Part shown: in pieces, positions 1 through 11,217 of the stretch
Layout of the letters: each line of letters begins with the position of its first letter
How positions within the stretch are numbered: the first letter of the stretch is position 1
Assembly (NCBI GenBank): GCA_009193035.1
Contig: SWDT01000561.1
Span: forward strand, 62,001-126,000
Length of the DNA stretch: 64,000 bases
From: Halicephalobus mephisto
Lineage: Eukaryota; Nematoda; Chromadorea; Rhabditida; Panagrolaimidae
Direction of reading: 5' to 3'
Program-made: the position numbers and the translations under genes
Notes under the pieces: model-generated
Database searches by the model: none
Told to the model about the DNA's origin: nothing
The model's input: the letters and a program-made list of their open reading frames with translations, nothing else

Positions 1-135
1 CGAAATTGTCTCGACGCGAATTATCCAACTTTTTAGAATCCTACTGTAAAAGATAAAATTTTTACAAAATTGTCCCACCACGAATTTTCCAACTTTTTCG
101 AAATCTTACTGTAAAAATAAAATTTCTACAAATTT
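1..135. repeat. Dispersed 'TACTGTAAAA / GTCCC-CACGAATTTT' repeat, about two copies
   Basis: Two similar units of about 65 bp carry 'cctactgtaaaa', 'tttttacaaaattgtccc' and 'cgaattttccaac'. The same unit forms the much longer array at 59380-60300, so this is one repeat family at both ends of the window. No open frame of note. Bases 136-340 are A/T-run low complexity with nothing recognisable. Confidence 0.6.
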
Positions 136-344
136 TAAAAATCCTATTGTAAATAATAAAAATTAAAAAATCTTCTCACTGTGAATTTCGAAAATTTCGA
201 TTAAAATAAAAAAATAAATTTAATAATTTTTGAATTTTGTTCAAATTATTTTTTTTAAAGAAAAAATTTGATTTTTTGACCTTAAAACTTATGATAAAAA
301 AAGTAATATTGAAAGCAAGCCGATAAATAAAAAAGACAATAGAA

Positions 345-455
345 TTAGACGACCACGTGGTCCCCGGCCTGGGAGACTTGACGTCAAGGCTCGTTTCCCA
401 AAGGAAGTTGATCAGTTGATGTGTCGTGGGTGCGTCAAATTCCGGCTATAATTCG
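345..455. promoter_or_regulatory. GC-rich island with palindromic CACGTG and TGACGTCA
   Basis: An isolated GC-rich segment in AT-rich surroundings contains CCACGTGG (E-box type) and, about 25 bp further, TTGACGTCAA (CRE type). Both are perfect palindromes of the kinds bound by bHLH and bZIP factors. No gene start was found beside it: the nearest gene in the window, the BTB gene, ends at 1291 on the minus strand. It could be the promoter of a gene off the left edge. Alternatively it could be a minus-strand exon, since one minus frame is open across it after a weak 'attatag' acceptor. Confidence 0.35.
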
Positions 456-460
456 AAACA

Positions 461-1175
461 ATCACGTTAAAAACGATTTTCAGGAACTTCCGTCACGAAA
501 ATTAACATAAATTATAAGTTATTTTTTAGAATAAACAACTTTCTTATTTGAAAAAATAAAATTGATCAAGTTAAAAACGATTTTCAGGGACTTCCGTCAC
601 GAAAATTAACATAAGTTATAAGTTAATTTTTAGAATAAACAATATTATTATTTGAAAAAATAAAATTGATCACGTTAAAAACGATTTTTAAAAACTTCCG
701 TCACGAAAATTAATATAAATTATGAGTTATTTTTAGGATAAACAACATTCACATTTGGAAACAATAAAGTTAGTGATTTTCAAAAACTTCCCTGACGAAA
801 ATTAAGATAAATTATAAGTTATTTTTAGGATAAACATGACATGTACGGTAATAGAAAAATCTAAAATGATTTTCAAAAACTTCCGTGACGAGAATGAAGA
901 TAAATTATGAGTTATTTTTAGAATAAACATGACATATACGGTAATAGAAAAATCTAAAATGATCTTCAAAAACTTTCGTCACGAGAATTAAGATAAATTA
1001 TAAGTTAATTTTAGGATAAACATGACATGTACGGTAATAGAAAAATCTAAAATGATTTCCAAAAACTTCCCTGACGGAAATTAAGATAAATTATGAGTTA
1101 ATTTTAGGATAAATATGACATACTGATGATAGAAAAATCTAAAATGATTTTCAAAAACTTTCGTGACGAGAGTTC
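461..1175. repeat. Tandem array, units of about 93-104 bp
   Basis: Seven to eight units share the core 'aacttccgtcacgaaaatta', then 'taaattataagtta' and 'ttagaataaac'. The first three units recur at about 104 bp with an 'atcacgttaaaaacg' lead. The later ones recur at about 93 bp and carry 'gacatgtacggtaatag'. It lies 3' of the BTB gene. Confidence 0.75.
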
Positions 1176-1290
1176 ATTTAATATTTTTCAAAAGTCACAA
1201 GAAATTTTTACAATTAAAAAAAATTTGAAACCTAGATTTTCCACAAAAGAGACTTCTGAAGCTCTTTAAAAATATCAGTCAAAAAGTGAT

Positions 1291-4200
1291 TTATGGAGAA
1301 TTTTTGTGATTGCTGAATTTTGAAGGAGATTTTCGTTTTTCTTCATTGACGACTTCAGGAGATCCTTCTTGACTATTTCTTGCAAATCTGGCCCTCGGGG
1401 CATGTAATTGAGCTTTATAAAGACCAAGTTGACAATGACAGTCCTCAGTTCTGTCGTTGAAGGGCCAGAGGCCGTGATCGCACTGGTAGAAGGCCTGGTA
1501 ATCCGTTCCTTTCAGTCTCCTCCCGAGTTCGCAACGGTCGTGGTCGTGGAGACATCGTTCACATCCGATCAATTTCCTTAATTATTGATATTTAAAAAAT
1601 TAAAAAAAAACATTTTTTTTAGAAAAATTTTGAAATTTTCCATAATTATTAATATTAAAAAATTTCCTTAATTATTGATATTAAAAAAATTAAGAAAAAA
1701 TTTTGGAATTTTCCATAATTATTAATATTAAAAAATTTCCTTAATTATTGATATTAAAAAAATAAAAAAAAAACATTTTTTTCAGAAAAGTTTTGAAATT
1801 TTCCATAATTATTAATATTCAAAAATTCCTTTAATTATTGATATTAAAAAAACATTTTTTTAGAAAAATTTTGGAATTTTCCATAATTATTAATATTCAA
1901 AAACTTCCTTAATTATTGACATTAAAAAATTAAGAAAAAATTTTGGAATTTTCCATAATTATTAATATTCAAAAACTTCCTTAATTATTGACATTAAAAA
2001 ATTAAAAAAAAATATTTTTAGAAAAATTTTAAAATTTTCCATAATTATTAATATTAAAAAATTTCCTTAATTATTGATATTAAAAAATTTTAAAATTTTC
2101 CATAATTATTAATATTAAAAAAATTTAAAAATTAAAATAAAAACATTTTTTTACAGAAAGATTTTTCAAAAACCTCCAAAATTCTGGATTTCGGATGATT
2201 TTCTAAAATTCTAAAAGCTTCTATTAATTTTTCCAAAATTCCAGAAACTTTTATCATTTAATTTTCTAAAATTCTAAAAACTCCTAATATTCGATTTTCT
2301 AAGATTTCAGAAAATTATTAAATTTTCTAAGATTCTAAAAACTTCTATCATTTGATTTTTTAATATTTCAGAAGTTTGTATTAGATTTTCTAAAATTCCA
2401 AAAACTTATTTAATTTTCTAAAATTCTAAAAACTTTTATTAAATTTTCTAAGATTCTAAAAACTTTTATCATTCGATTTTCTAAAATTCTAAAAACTTCT
2501 AATATTTCAAACGTTTGTATTAGATTTTCTAAAATTCCAAAAACTTATTAAATTTTCTAAAATTCCAGAAACTTTTATCATTTGATTTCCTAAGATTCTA
2601 AAAACTTTTATTAAATTTTCTAAAATTCTAAAAACTTTTAAATTTTCTAAAATTCTAAAAACTTCTAATATTTAAAAAGTTTGTATTCGATTTTCTAAAA
2701 TTCTAAAAATTTCTAATATTCGATTTTCTGAAATTCCAGAAGCTTCTAGATTCTGTAAAATTCTGTTTAAATACAAAACTAAAACCTACTGGCAAGGATT
2801 AGCGTAAAGCCTGACTCTTCCTTGTTCCCTTATTCGGTTGCATCTGGGGCACTTCTCGACGTCGACTTGGAAGTGGTCCATCTGGTGGATCGTCTGGAAG
2901 GCCATGGAGGCTTGTTGATAGCAGGTCCTTAATTTCATCGCTAGTAAATCCGCCATAATCTTTTCCGTGAGCATTTTTCTGTGAGATTCCAATTCGGATA
3001 ATGACAATCTAGCTACAGTAGGATAACAAGCTTCAAGACATTTTTTTTCAAATTTATGTTTTAAAATCCAATTCATCCAACACAACGCCATCACTGGAGG
3101 CTTCATGTCGACGTTTTCGAGGATGAACTTCTGGCATCTGACCTCCAGCCCCCTCGCCTGGAACCGCCTCGAGAGCCGCATGCAGGTCTCCAGAGTCTCC
3201 TCCGTGATGTCCTTCAGAATCGGACAAGGAACGGCCGACTCCATGAACCACCTGAATTGGGTCCCTGCCGGAGGGTACCTGAGTCCCGACACGACTACAG
3301 TATACTCGTTTAAGGATATCTGTTCGACTCCAGAAACGGGAAACGCCCGATGGTCGATGAACAGCGTCCGGAAGAAGTTCGAAGCATGGGAAAGTTGGTG
3401 TTTACAAACCAGAAATTTACAGTCCTGCAAATACACAATCATCGTCAAAAAAGTTAAAATTAATAATTTTAAAAATTAAAAATATTATTTAAAAGTTAAA
3501 ATTAATAATTTAAAAAACTTTAAAATATTGTTTTAGAAAAAAATAAAATTAATAATTTTAAAAATTAAAAATATTATTTAAAAGTTAAAATTAATAATTT
3601 AAAAAATTTTTTTAATTAAAAAATATTTTTTTTAAAAAATTTAAATTAATAATTTTTGGAATTCTCCGAAATTTTCAATAACATTCTAGAAAGTTCTAGA
3701 ATCTTCCATTAAATTTACAAAAATCTTGGAATTTTAAAGATTTCAAAAAATTATAAATACAGTCGACTCTTAATTTAACTTAATTTTTTTTCGGTTCCGG
3801 CAAAATTTCTAAAAAAATAATATAAATTGATTCTTGATTTAACGTCACTATCAATTTTACGTAATTCTTAATTTAACGTTACTATCAATTTAACGTTACT
3901 GTTAATCCAACATCACTATCAACTTAACGTCACTATCAATTTTACGTAACTCTTGATTTAACGTTACTATCAATTTTACGTAACTCTTGATTTAACGTCA
4001 CTATCAACTTAACGTCACTATCAACTTAACGTCACTATCAATTTTACGTAACTCTCGATTTAACGTTACTATCAATTTTACGTTACTATCAATTTAACGT
4101 TACTGTTAATCCAACGTCACTATCAATTTAACGTTACTGTTAATTTAACGTCACTATCAATTTTACGTGACTCTTGATTTAACGTCACTATCAATTTAAC

Positions 4201-5759
4201 GTGACTCTTGATTTAACTTAATTTTTTTCGGTTTCTGTAAAATTTTCCTTAAAATAATATAAATTGACTCTCGATTTAACGTAATTTTTGTCCGATCCCT
4301 TGGATTACGGTATATCGAGAGTCAACTGTAATCAAATCCTCACATCGACGAAGATGGCGGCAGAACATCCCTCGAGTTTGCACTGGGGATTGAGATAATC
4401 GTAAATGTTCGAAATCGATTTTTTTCTGTTTTTTTTTCCAGGAAATTTTCTGTAGTCGAGTTTTGGAGTTTCTACCCGATTTTTCGGGAGGTCTTCTCGA
4501 GGAGACTTCTTCGGACTCACGGACCTGGGTCGTTGGTGGTTCCAATCCGCGATGCAGATCTCATTGTAGGGATTTGACGTAGTATTCCACGTGTTGTTCA
4601 AATACTAAAAAAATTACATAAAACTAAAATCAAACTTTTTTTACAAAATGGTTTTAAAAAAATTTTTTTAAAATTAAATATTAAAAAAAAATTAAAATCA
4701 AACTTTTTTTACAAAATGGTTTTAAAAAGAATTTTTTTTAAATTAAATATTTAAAAAAAACTAAAATCAAACTTTTTTTACAAAATGGTTTTAAAAAAAT
4801 TTTTTTTAAATTAAATATTTAAAAAAAACTAAAATCAAACTTTTTTTATAAAATAATTCTAAAAAAATTTTTTTAAACTTAAATGTTGTAAAAAATTAAA
4901 ATTAATTTTAAATCTCAACAAATTCTAAAATTTTTAAAGATTTTTAATTTCTTAAATTTCTGAAATTTTTAAAGATTTCTAATTTTGAAAATTTCTAATT
5001 TTTTGAATTTCTGAAATTTTTAAAGATTTTTAATTTTTAAAGATTTCTAATTTTTAATTCTTTTAATACTTAAATTTTTAATGATTTTTAATTTTTTGAA
5101 TTTTTGAAATTTTTAATGATTTTTAATTTTTAATTTTCTGAATATTTAAAATTTTTAATAATTTTTAATTTTTAAAGATTTCTAATTTCTTAAATTTCTG
5201 AAATTTTTAAAGATTTTTAATTTTTTGAATTTCTAAAATTTTTAAAGATTTCTAATTTTTAATTTTTTAAATACTTAAAATTATTAATGATTTTTAATTC
5301 TTAAAGATTTTTAATTTTTTTAATACTTAAAATTCTTAAAGATTTTTAATTTCTTAAATTTCTGAAATTTTTAAAGATTTCTAATTTTTTGAATTTCTGA
5401 AATTTTAAAAACTGAATTATATTTAAAATAAAACTTACTTCGTTACTTCCATCCTGACAAAACCCAGGATCGACGGCCAGAAGACTACCTCCATTTGCGT
5501 TCAATTGCAGTCTGCTGGAATTCCTCGACCGAGATTTCCTTTTTAAATCCGGCGAAAATTCAAATCCATTATATTTTCTTTTTTCTTTTGGTGTTGATAA
5601 AATTTTTGGAGATAAATTAAAATATTCCATTGATTCAAAATAATTCAAATTTTCATTTTTATTATTTTCATAATATTTATTTTCTTTCATAGGATAAGAA
5701 ATAAATTTTGGAGGACTTTTAGATTTTAAATTTTTTAATTTTTTAAGTAATCCTGCCAT
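1291..5759 (-). CDS. BTB/POZ-domain protein with Cys-rich C-terminus
   Basis: Four exons are inferred: 5759-5439, 4604-4344, 3424-2790 and 1576-1291, giving 500 residues. The N-terminus is Lys/Ser/Asn-rich and probably disordered. The BTB fold spans the exon 2/3 join, around residues 186-290 (motifs CSAAIFVD, DCKFLVCKHQLSHASNFF), followed by helical BACK-like sequence. The tail is Cys/His-rich (CPRC, CERC, HDHDRC) and could bind zinc. BTB proteins of this nematode class usually act as CUL-3 ubiquitin-ligase adaptors or scaffolds; the substrate is unknown. The first two donors and acceptors are good and keep phase 0. The last intron uses CCA|GTAGGT and a weak acceptor, attaag; if it is not spliced, a TAG at 2786-2788 ends the protein at 406 residues. 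Introns hold tandem repeats. The start is 247 bp downstream of the SF3B2 stop on the same strand. Confidence 0.75.
1571..2110. repeat. Intronic tandem array of about 85-bp units, flush with an exon edge
   Basis: Units alternate 'ccataattattaatatt' and 'ttccttaattattgatatt', in roughly six to seven copies. The unit overlaps the acceptor and first bases of the last BTB exon (positions 1571-1590). Confidence 0.8.
2160..2760. repeat. Intronic short-period array 'ttctaaaattctaaaaactt'
   Basis: Degenerate units of about 23-30 bp built from 'attttctaaaattctaaaaa' fill the rest of the last BTB intron. No coding signal. Confidence 0.7.
3760..4290. repeat. Intronic array 'gatttaacgt(t/c)actatcaa'
   Basis: About 25 variants of 'tttaacgtcactatcaa' and 'ttttacgtaactcttga' alternate in units of about 18-36 bp in BTB intron 2. 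Each unit carries an ACGT core. Confidence 0.8.
4605..5438. repeat. Low-complexity A/T intron 1 of the BTB gene
   Basis: Three copies of a roughly 75-bp unit ('ctaaaatcaaactttttttac') lie at 4620-4860. They are followed by 'aaatttttaaagatttctaa' short repeats to 5400. Nothing else seen. Confidence 0.7.
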
Positions 5760-6005
5760 CAATAAAAACAAAAAATTTTTTCAGTCTATCTCAATCCAAA
5801 AATTTTCTAGATTGATGATCCGCAAATTACACTAAGCATCCTACATCTTGTTCACCACTTGTTGACCTGCTCGACTCCAACTGCTTCGTCATTTTTCCTC
5901 CCCAAAATCTAAAAATCCATCTTTCAAAAAAAATCCTGTCACTTTCGACTTCCTTCTCTTTATCAACCAAACGTTTTTCACAAAAACAAAAAATATTACA
6001 TATTT

Positions 6006-8513
6006 TTAAAATTTGTAACGTTTTTGTTGTTCTTTTGATTTCTTCGCTTCTTGAGCTTTACGTTTTCTCTAAAAAACAAATCGTCAATTCGCAGTAAAAA
6101 CAACCCAAAATCACTTACATTCGTTTGCGAGACATGCTCGTTAACGAGATCAGATAAATCTTCTCTCGTCGATGATCTGTTATCAGCTCGTTTTCTCAGC
6201 TGTTCTTCATACTTTTCTTCTAGCATTTTCTTGCTAGTATTCTCCAGATCCTCCGGATTCAGAGAAACTTCAACAGCTTCGGAATGTTTTTTAGAAATTT
6301 CATACACATGAGTAGAAGCCATCATCTGATTCCCAATTCTGTCTACTCGTTTTTCAGGAAGAACAGTATACAGCTGAGGAGTTTCTCCACCAAGAGAGCT
6401 TTCATCTGTCCTCTTCTTCCTCAACTCAATGCCTTCAGGAGTATCCAATCCAGTAACCGTCGACGTTCCACTTGGAGTAGCGTAACCTTCAGATGGCGCT
6501 GGAGTTTCAAACCCATTTTCAGTTCCGTTGAGACCAGATTCTTCTTCATTTTCTTCCTCCTCCTCTTCCTCAGAAAGTTCTCCATCAGTCTGAAATTCAC
6601 CCCAAAGTCGACGATCAATTTCGATTTCGTCATCAAAACTAGAGACATGAGGAGCCTAAAATCAAAATTATCAAATTCGAAAATAAACTATTTCTACATT
6701 AAATTTTCCACATAAACTTCATTTTTAAAAAACTACAAAATAAGCAAAAATTAGTCAAATTTTAAAAGTAATTTTCATTCAAAAAACAATATTTCAATTA
6801 GATCTGATGAATATTGTTTTAGTACTTTTTAAAATTCAAATTAGCAGTCAAATAAGGACAAAAATATTACTAATTTAAGGAATTTAACTTTTTAACAATA
6901 CAAAACTTAAGAAATTCAACTTTCTAACATTACTAAATTTAAAAAATTCAATCTTTCACTATTACTAAATTTAAAAAATTCAACTTTTTAACATTACTAA
7001 ATTTAAAAAACTTAAAAAATTCAATCTTTCACTATTATTAAATTTAAAAAATTCAACTTTTTAACATTACTAAATTTTAAAAACTTAAAACATTTAATCT
7101 TTCACTATTACTAAATTTAAAAAATTCAACTTTTTAACATTACTAAATTTAAATTTCAATAAACAAACCTCAAGACCGAAGACGTCGCCATAAAGCGGCT
7201 TTCCCATCTCATCAACAGGAGGTTTTCCCCATCCACCTGCATGATATCCAAAAGAACAACCTTCTGGGATTCTACAATTCAATCCAGGGATTTTCAGATT
7301 AGGATATGAAGGTGGTGGACCATATCTTTGCATAGCAATCAACCACGGCGGCGGAAATCTATTAGCACTCGGTCCGATCGGCATGCCTAAGGCGATTCTG
7401 AGTTCATCTGACAATTGCCCTGGTTTTTTGTCTTTCATTTGAGCTTCTAATTCTTTTCCTTCATAGTAAAGTTCGCCCATTTTCGTCATGGCAGGTTTCG
7501 TTTGCCATTTGAAGAAGGCATCGTGGAGCTTCTGGTAGTCAATGTCGATTTTGCCCATTTTGGGACGGACCCGTTCCCGCATCTTGGCCTTCAGAGTCTG
7601 GTTTTCCTCTTTTTCCCAGGCCGTTTCGCGCATCTCCATGATGCCAGTTCTCTTGATGAAATCAGGCAACTCGAATGGCGGCCGTTCAAAGCCGCGTTTC
7701 CCAGCTAGGTACTTTCTTTTCGAATTCCAATGTTTAGGAACAGCAACCGTATTACGGTAAGTCTTCAATTCGACAAGTAAGAAGGGTTCTCTAGAAGTAA
7801 CGTCGGCCCATTCGACGATATCTGCTCGTTTGGCGAAAGCCTTGAGTTCCGCGATGGAAGGCTGGTAGAATTTCCTCAGTTTCCGACGACTCAAGTTGAC
7901 GGGCTCACCGGCGGCTTCGAGTTCCTTCTTTTTTTCCTGGATTTCTTCTTGCAGAATCTGCTCAGACAATGCTGCTTTTGACTCAGTACTTTCGATGGTT
8001 TCATCACGATAATACCGTCGTCGTTCGTACTCCGATGGATCGAACGGCTTAGGCTAGAAAAATAATTTTAAATTTCCCAAATTTCATATATGAAATCTTA
8101 CTTTAAAAGCTTCGAAAACCTCAGTGAAGCACTTCAAGGAAGGGTCCTCGATTTTGGGCTCTTCCGGAACGTATTCGACTTGGTAATCCAGGACTTCCTT
8201 CTTGATCTCAGGCTCCGCATTGGTTTCGACTCCAGAATCCGTTCCGTTCTCCTTCTCTTCCACGCCATTCGCTTCAGAAGCCACTTCCGACTTTGGCTGT
8301 TCCTTCGTCTTCCGTTTTTTGGATTCTTTTTTCTTTTTATTTTTCTTCCGTAACCGTTCTAATTCCTAAAAATTAAGAAATCCAAAAAAAATTCAAAAAA
8401 ATTTAAAAAAAACTTACTTTTTGTTGTTTCGCCGTTAGCTGAACCTGGGATTGCTCTTCATCGTCACTATCGTAGGCTTCATCACGATGATTAATGCCGT
8501 TTGTTTGAGACAT
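6006..8513 (-). CDS. SF3B2: Splicing factor 3B subunit 2 (SF3b145/SAP145 family)
   Basis: Five exons (8513-8418, 8365-8102, 8053-7169, 6655-6119, 6068-6006), all joined in phase 0, encode 614 residues. SF3B2 is a subunit of the U2 snRNP SF3b complex that helps anchor U2 at the branch site in the nucleus. Exon 3 carries the DUF382 region (about residues 172-300, from NLSRRKLRKFYQPSI) and then the PSP proline-rich motif (PPPWLIAMQRYGPPPSYPNL, followed by GYHAGGWGKPP). Exons 1 and 2 are acidic and Lys-rich; exon 4 holds a Glu-rich stretch and the C-terminus is basic (KRKAQEAKKSK). It is shorter than the human protein and lacks the N-terminal SAP domain and long proline-rich region. It is divergent from the RMD gene, with about 1.1 kb between, and lies upstream of the BTB gene. 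Confidence 0.95.
6860..7160. repeat. SF3B2 intronic repeat 'ttcaactttttaacattactaaattt'
   Basis: Degenerate units of about 30-55 bp combine 'caactttttaacattact' and 'caatctttcactattact' in the intron between SF3B2 exons 3 and 4. Confidence 0.6.
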
Positions 8514-8744
8514 TGTTAAAAATAAAATTTAGAACGAAAAACGGAGAGCGCGAAAAGCGATAACGAGAAAAATTCGTGTCGAGACCATTCTTGTTTGTTT
8601 TTCGTTCTTTAGAATTTTCTTGAAACATTTTTTAAACCTTTTTAATTTTCACTTTTTTTATTGTTGGGTAATATTTTTGTTTATTTGTTGTAATTTTAAA
8701 AGTATTGAGGGGTTCGTGTCGGGATCGTTGGTTTTGATTAATTT

Positions 8745-9480
8745 TTTTGTTGGTATTGATATAACCCTCATATATCACCTTTTGACCTTTGGTCCTAGTT
8801 TACTTTTTTGGTAATGTGTAATAATTTTATTTATTTACTGTAGTTATAAGTCTAACGAGGAATTTGCTTTAAGATTATCGATTTCTATTTTAATTTTGTT
8901 TATATTTTTGTTGGTGTTGATATAACCCTCATATATTACCTTTTGACCTTTGGTCCTTGTTTACTTCTTTGATAATGTGTAATAATTCTACTTACTATTG
9001 TTTTAGGTCAAAAGAAAAATTTGCTTTAGGATTATTGATTTCTATTTTAATTTTGTTTATATTTTTGTTGGTATTGATATAACCCTCTATATCACCTTTT
9101 GACCTTTGGTCCTTGTTTACTTCTTTGGTAATGTGTAATAATTTTATTTATTTACTGTAGTTATAAGTCTAACGAAGAATTTGCTTTAAGATTATCGATT
9201 TCTATTTTAATTTTGTTTATATTTTTGTTGGTATTGATATAACCCTCTATATCACCTTTTGACCTTTGGTCCTTGTTTACTTCAATATTGGTGTATAACA
9301 ATTCTACTTGCTATTATTTTAGGTCTAATGAGAAGTGCGCGTTAAGATTTTTCATTTTTACTTAATTTTTTCTGTATTCATTTGATGCTTATATCAACAT
9401 CGATCCTTGGATCTTTGCTTACTTCCTTTTGATGTATAACAACTTATTTGTTATTATTTCAGAGATAATAAGAAACCCTC
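8745..9480. repeat. Tandem repeat of about 160 bp in the SF3B2-RMD intergenic region
   Basis: Four good copies and one decayed copy start at 'ttgttggtattgatataacc' (near 8748, 8910, 9066 and 9226). Each continues with 'ccttttgacctttggtcct', 'taatgtgtaataat' and 'taagattatcgatttct'. The array fills most of the space between two divergent genes, so it lies where promoters are expected. Confidence 0.85.
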
Positions 9481-9610
9481 ATCGAGATCTTTGATTTTCG
9501 TTTTTAACTTTTTCTATTTACTATAATTTTAGAATTAAAAAATCCCTTCAAAATCATTTTCCGTTCGTGTTTATGAACATTTTTCGTAAATTTAATAGTT
9601 TACTGTAATT

Positions 9611-9619
9611 CCAGAAGTC
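9611..9619 (+). promoter_or_regulatory. Likely spliced-leader acceptor before the RMD start
   Basis: The sequence 'attccag' ends at 9614, five bases before the ATG at 9620, with no upstream coding exon found. This spacing is typical of SL1 trans-splicing in nematodes. Inferred from position only. Confidence 0.5.
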
Positions 9620-11137
9620 ATGTTCCGTCGTGCGTTTACTGCCGGTGCTAAGCTCGTTGGAGGACTCGTATCCGTCCAAATGGGAGCTGCCGGTGTCGCT
9701 CTTACTGACAAGCAACTTTCTAAAAAATCAGAATGGTACCAGAACGCCGTCAGATCCCTGGAAGAATCCCTCAAGAAACTCTCCACTTATGCCTTCATCG
9801 AAAGCAAGGAGACATTGGATAATGCCGAAAACATCCTTTCCAAGTAAGTTTGGTTTTGTTTTAAAAATTTGGTAAATTTGCGCATTTTTAAATTCAAAAT
9901 TTAGATGTTTTTAGATTTAAAAAATATTTAGAATACAGTAGTCTAGCTCCCTAGGTTCTGAATTTGAAATCAGAGTTGGAAATTGACCTTTAGAATCCAG
10001 AAATTCGGAATCTAAGAATCCTATTGGTGTGTTCTAGATACTTTGGAATTTGAAAACATTTAAATTTTGTCTTAGAACTCTGCAAAAAGTAATTTTATCT
10101 AAAGTACTGTCTAATATTTGTGTTTTCTAGGGTCCATGATGTTGAAAACACCGAAATTCTTTGGAGACTTGCTCGTGTTTTCACTGAAAAATCCATGATG
10201 AGCCATAATCATGAAGAACAAAAGAAACTTCTCCATGAAGCTATTAAATATGCCAAGAAAGCTATCGCTATTGAATCTGGAAATGGTTCAGCTGGAGCTC
10301 ACAAATGGTAAGTTTAAAGTTTTAATTTTTATATATCAGGAGTTTTTTTTATTTTAGAAAAGTTTTTGTTTTAAGAAATTTTTTGTTTTTTTATTTTAGA
10401 AAATTTTTTGTTTTTATATATGGGAGGATTTTAGGTATGCTATTGCTATCTCTAATCTCTTGAAAGTCGAGAAATTGCCCAAGAATTCTGTCAAAGAACT
10501 TAATGAAGAAGTCTTGAAGCACTTGAAGAAGGCCACTGAAATTGATCCCAAAGATCCGTTTGCTTGGCATCTCCTTGGTGTTCATCAATTTGGTAACAAG
10601 GAATTCAAAGAAGCTATTAAGCACTTTGAAAAAGCCGAAAGCATCAAGGTAAGTAGTAATATTTGAAATTTATTAATAATTAGAAGGTATTTTGAAGTTT
10701 TAGGATTTTATAGAAATTTCCAAATTAAAAAAATTTGAAATCGAAATTCTGAAAAGTTGTAAAAACTTGTTTGAAAACTACTTTGTGAGGAAAATAGTTT
10801 TAAATTTTATAGTTTTAAAATTGGAATTCTGTAGAGATTTTTAGAATTTTTTAAAATACAGAAAAAAAACGTAAAAATTCCAATTTTGAAAATTTACATA
10901 AAAAAATTTGATTATGACTACTTTTAGGCGGGTTTTTCTGCTGCTAATCTTTACTACCTTGGTGAGACTCAACGTCAACTTGGGAAGAAAAATGAAGCTA
11001 TCGAGACTTTGAAGAAATCCCTCACTCTTCCTGTTAAGTACACGATTGATGGAAAAGGAAAATCTGAAGCTAAAAGAGTCCTTTTGACTAAGTTGAAGCA
11101 AAAAGCTGAGGATATTGAACCCAAGAGTGATTTTTGA
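9620..11137 (+). CDS. Regulator of microtubule dynamics (RMD/RMDN) TPR protein
   Basis: Four exons (9620-9843, 10131-10307, 10435-10648, 10928-11137), with consistent phases 2, 2 and 0, encode 274 residues. The N-terminal 28 residues are hydrophobic and basic (MFRRAFTAGAKLVGG), fitting a membrane or mitochondrial targeting segment. The rest forms TPR-like helices: a first block around ILWRLARVFTEKS, then YAKKAIAIES, then AFAWHLLGV-type repeats (DPFAWHLLGVHQFG, AIKHFEKAESIK) and a last pair (LYYLGETQRQLGKKNEAIE). RMD proteins bind microtubules and are needed for chromosome segregation in C. elegans; vertebrate RMDN paralogues also act at membranes. I cannot say which paralogue this is. Exons are relatively GC-rich with good GTAAGT donors, suggesting solid expression. 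The 3' end converges on the yop-1-like gene. Confidence 0.9.
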
Positions 11138-11217
11138 ATTGATGGAATGTCCAATTGATGGATTGTAGGATTATTTTTGAGGTATTTATTGTAATAAGTT
11201 CTCAATATAGGGTGTTT

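Noticed and set aside
3054..3479. ORFs on both strands overlapping the BTB exon
   Set aside because: Shadows of the BTB coding frame, which has the domain and splice support.
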